Below, in pieces: positions 56,901-60,000 of a DNA stretch of 60,000 bases. The notes beneath the pieces are model-generated. The model did not search any database. It worked only from the letters and a program-made list of their open reading frames with translations, and was not told the DNA's origin. Location of the stretch: positions 26,340,303 through 26,400,302 of the forward strand of contig NC_087069.1 in the NCBI RefSeq assembly GCF_963678635.1, in the 5' to 3' direction. The translations under genes were made by a program, and so were the position numbers. The DNA is from Symsagittifera roscoffensis (lineage: Eukaryota > Xenacoelomorpha > Acoela > Convolutidae). How positions within the stretch are numbered: position 1 is the first letter of the stretch; the number at the start of each line of letters is the position of its first letter.

Positions 56901-59048
56901 ATTTTAAAATTTTTAATGAAAATGGTTCCAAACTCTAGCATTCTGATGTAGAAAGTAAGAAGCATTTTTAAAAAAAAAGTATTTCGAAGCTCGTGTTTAG
57001 ATTTTGTAAGCGTTTATCAAAAACAATCAATTCTTCTTGAAGCTTTCAGCTAGATATAGCAAGAATATCTGCAGATTAAAGCTTTTAAGGCAAAACAGAC
57101 CAAATTAAAATATGTAGCTGGTGTTTGTTTTTATTGTTACCGTTTATCCAAAACATCGTTTCCTTCGTGTTATTGAACCAGGTAAAATTTGAAAATTTAC
57201 CTATTGAATTTTTTGAGCAAAAATTAGGATTAGTAGCTGGTCGTTTGAATTACCGTTAGAGTTTAACCAAATATTCGTTTCCTTTTAAAGTATTCATCAG
57301 CGAAAAGTAAGATTATTTCATATTATAGTATTTTGTTCATTGTGAGGCAAAAATTAAGGCTACATTGAAAATAAGTAGCTCGCCTTTGAAATTATTTTAT
57401 CGTTTTTCCTAAACAGCATTACTTCTCGAAGTATACAATCAGGCAAAGCTAAGATATAGCTTTTTATGGCAACACGAAAGACTAAAATGAAATTTTGGTG
57501 GCTTCTCTATGGAATTGTCCTCATCGTTTGTTCAAAAAATTGTTTTATTATCAATTTTTTGGTCAAATTTTATGGATTTTTTTTTCAGATTCAAATTTTT
57601 ATAGGCGCAAAGTTTATAGGCGCAAATTTCACTCTAGTAAAGTCAGAATTTTTCCGAACTTTGGAATTCTGCGGCCATATCAAGGCAAAAAAAAATTAAA
57701 TTTAGTAGGTCGTCTTACGGTTACCGAGTTGCAGTTACTGCTTATCCAACACGTCATTCTGTTTGAAGTTTTCAGTCAGGTAAAAATGAATTTTTGGTAG
57801 CTCGGGTTTGTATATACCTTACCGTATATACAAAACATTGTTTCCCTTCGAAGATTTCAGCTAGTTAAAGACAGAATTTTCCAAATTCTAGCTTTTTGAA
57901 ACTTTTGTAATTTAAAAGCTTGTATTTTGAGTTAGCGTTTCCGTTTATATAAAAAATATTGTTTCTTTTTGAAAGTTACAGCCAGATAAGGTTTAAAATT
58001 TCCCAGATTCTATCTGTCTGAAGCAAAAAAAAAGACAAAACAGAAATTAGAAGCTCATATTTGGAGTTATGGTAAGGTTCTGTCAAAACATCAATGCTTT
58101 TTTTTGTTTTCATTAAAGTGAAGTTAGAAAAACATCCAAAATTCTAGCGTTTTTGGCCAAAAAATGACAATTAGTTTCTCTTTGGAACTACCGTTACCTT
58201 TTATTCAAAAAAATTTTTCCGATTAAAAATTTCCCTCAGAAAACAGGATATTTTCAAGTTCTGAAAAATGAAAACTCGTCTCTGATTTTAGTGGCTCGTT
58301 TTTGACTAAACCGTTGCCGTGAACTCAGAACATTGTTTCCATTTTGCTCGAGAATGCTTAACCTGAAAAAATCTTTAAAATGTCTGGCCGAAATTTTAAC
58401 AAGAAACAATGTTTTGTTTTTACCATTCAGAGGCAAAACAACTATATTAATTATTAGTAGCTTGTTTTTGAAAATATATAGCTCGTTCTTAGCCTGTTAA
58501 GTTAGAACCTTTACAGGTTTAGCATTCTGATGCAACAACTGATACAAAATTGAATTTTAGTAGTTGGTCTTTGGAAATATTGTTAGCGTTTATCCAAAAT
58601 ATTAATCCCTTCGGAAGCTTTTAGCTGGGTAAAATAAAAATAAAAATTGTATCTACCGTTAACTTTGTATCCTTAATAATGCTGTTCGTGGAGCATTTCA
58701 CAGGTCATATGGGACATTTTCAAAGTCTAGCTAACATTCCAATGCATAAACGAAGTTTGAAATGAAGTTACGTTTTTGGTCTGTGGAATTATCGTTAACG
58801 TTTATCCAAAACATTGTTTCCTTTCGAAAGTTTTAGTCTTGAAAATAAAAGATGTTTTCAACTTTTAGTACCCTGAGGCAAAAAGTAGGCTGAATTGAAA
58901 ATTAGTTGCTCTTTTTTGCACTCTCCATTACAGTTTTTTCAAAACATCGTTTTTCTTTGAGGGTTTCAATCAAGTAAAGTTAAGATATTTCCAGACTCTA
59001 GCATTCTGAGAATAAAAACAAGGCTTTATTAAAAATTTATTAGCTCTT

Positions 59049-59178
59049 CTTTGGATAAACGGTAAGGATGATTTTGAAGACTAGGCACTAAGATTGAACT
59101 TAGTCCAAATTTTTGCCTGAGTATACTAAAAACTGAAAAAAACCCTAATTTTACTTGACCGAAAGCTTCACAAGGAAT
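59049..59178 (-). repeat. Inverted satellite monomer 1
   Basis: The direct unit breaks at CTTCTTTGGA and continues as TAAACGG, the reverse complement of CCGTTTA. The minus strand then reads a normal monomer: CCTTACCGTTTATCC lies at its far end, with TCAGGCAAAAA and GAAGCTTTCGGTCAAGTAAA. It ends near 59178 at AAGGAA, and the plus orientation resumes. Confidence 0.85.
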
Positions 59179-59378
59179 TTTTTTTTCGAGTTCTAGCTTT
59201 CTGATGCGAAAAGTGAAAGCACATTGAAATTTAACAAACCTTCTGTGGAATTATCATTAACATTTATTCAAATCACCGTTTTTTATGATTCCTGTCAAGT
59301 AAAGCTAGGATATTGTTAGATTCTTTAGTTTCTAGCATTCTGAGACCAAAAAAAAATTTCTTGAATTTTAGTAGCTCG

Positions 59379-59660
59379 TCTTTGGATAAACGGTTTTGAT
59401 CATTTCACTGACCATTTACTCGATTTCAATTCAATCCTGGTTTTTGCACCAGATTGCTAGAATATGAAAACATCTTATGTAACCTCTCGAAAACTCCACA
59501 AGGAGCAATATTATGAATACAAGTCAACGGTAGTTCCAAAGTTGTGCTACTAAACTTGCTGATTCCTAAATTTCAATTAAGTCTTACTTTCTGCTGCAGA
59601 ATGCTAGAACCTGAAATCAATCCACGTTCCGGGCCTAATACTTCTCAAGTAAGAAATTAA
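59379..59660 (-). repeat. Inverted satellite block 2 (two monomers)
   Basis: It has the same junction, CGTCTTTGGATAAACGG, as inverted block 1. On the minus strand two monomers are legible, with GGTTCTAGCATTCTGCAGCA, AAGTAAGACTTAATTGAAAT, GGAACTACCGTTGACTTG and ATTCTAGCAATCTGGTGCAA. Direct orientation resumes at AGCTCGTTTTTTGATA (about 59673). Confidence 0.85.
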
Positions 59661-60000
59661 AAGTTGACAAAAGCTCGTTTTTTGATATATTGTTACCGGC
59701 CATCCAAAACAATTTTTCCAATCGAAAAAAGTTAGGACATTCCCAGATTCTAGCTTTCTGAGGTAAAAAAGGACTAATTTGAATTTTAGTAGCTCATCTT
59801 TAAAAATATCTTTACCGTTTGTTCAATTTTTTTTTCAAGTTTTGAATCAAACAAAGTCAGGGACTTCCAGATTCTAGAACTCTGAGGCAACAATTAAAAC
59901 TAACTTGAAATCTAGTAGCTTGTCTTTGAGTTTTTGTCTTTGTTAGGCCAAAACACGTTTTCCTCTGAACTTTTTTGTCAGGTAAAGTTAGAAAGTTAGG

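Larger units (their letters stand above)
20431..60000 (+). repeat. Satellite array of ~133-bp monomers, continuing past the window
   Basis: From about 20490 the whole remaining sequence is a head-to-tail array. Each monomer of about 120-145 bp follows one plan: TAGCTCGTCTTTGGAA, TTACCGTTTATCCAAAACAT, a T-rich GTTTCCTTTTGAAGCTTTCA, then GTCAGGTAAA, TTAGGATATTTCCAG, ATTCTAGCATTCTGAGGCAA, AAAGTAAGACTAAATTGAAA. Length implies about 295 monomers here. Orientation is constant except for two inverted blocks near 59 kb. Frames of 60-118 codons occur by chance and repeat with the HOR; they show no protein domain. The 20431-20620 start is a transitional, decayed monomer. No transposon is seen inside the array. 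Confidence 0.97.
50700..60000 (+). repeat. Divergent monomeric zone of the satellite
   Basis: From about 50.7 kb the monomers remain recognisable (TTACCGTT, GAAGCTTTCAGTCA, CATTCTGAGGCAAAA), but the nine-type order is gone and neighbours are strongly diverged. Spacing varies from 120 to 145 bp or more. Local duplications and two inverted blocks are listed separately. Confidence 0.9.

Noticed and set aside
20431-60000. Dozens of 60-118 codon ORFs in the array (e.g. 25350-25685, 31512-31832, 38311-38628)
   Set aside because: They recur with the HOR, lie on both strands, are Leu/Phe/Asn-rich as expected from AT-rich DNA, break in neighbouring periods and show no domain.
20431-60000. CRISPR-like array (regular repeats and spacers)
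   Set aside because: There is no short exact repeat with unique spacers; whole ~133-bp monomers are homologous throughout, and the context is eukaryotic.
20431-60000. Tandem exons of a giant repetitive gene
   Set aside because: No reading frame is kept between monomers, and indels are not multiples of three.

Overview
This is eukaryotic, AT-rich, gene-poor DNA, almost certainly from a small metazoan. The evidence is a Ty3/Gypsy-like LTR retrotransposon, Tc1/mariner and hAT/Mutator-type short elements, a possible 46-bp intron, and a 40-kb satellite array. I cannot name the species. No rRNA, tRNA, CRISPR or bacterial-type operon is visible.

Layout. (1) 1-5894: the 5' part of an LTR retrotransposon on the minus strand, running right to left and cut by the window start. 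In transcription order it has a 5' LTR (about 5481-5894), a candidate primer binding site, a small ORF, a repeat-bearing leader, two short basic/acidic ORFs, a gag-like ORF, a CCHC zinc-knuckle ORF and the start of an aspartic protease. Nearly every junction is a frame change without nonsense codons. (2) 5895-8811: a cluster of short terminal-inverted-repeat elements (MITEs), several with clear 8-9 bp target duplications and some nested. (3) 8812-12300: mostly unremarkable AT-rich DNA with a G-rich tract and one candidate two-exon secreted-peptide gene (11107-11449, minus). (4) 12306-15790: Tc1/mariner-derived DNA, namely two long-TIR short elements with TA target sites, a decayed transposase and a possible hAT end. 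(5) 15905-16167: a candidate first exon of an unknown secreted protein (plus). (6) 16308-20426: a near-identical 2.06-kb tandem duplication of a block that carries nested inverted-repeat elements. (7) About 20431-60000 and beyond: one satellite array of ~133-bp monomers. The left ~30 kb is organised as a nine-monomer higher-order repeat (HOR) of ~1.19 kb, about 24 periods. The last ~9 kb consists of divergent monomers without HOR periodicity, with segmental duplications and two inverted blocks.

The most interesting object is the satellite. A homogenised HOR core flanked by diverged monomers is the architecture known from primate alpha-satellite centromeres. Here it is built from an unrelated ~133-bp unit, with HOR subfamilies, HOR-dimer duplications and template-switch-like inversions at its edge. 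A centromeric role is inference only. The open frames inside the array look like chance.
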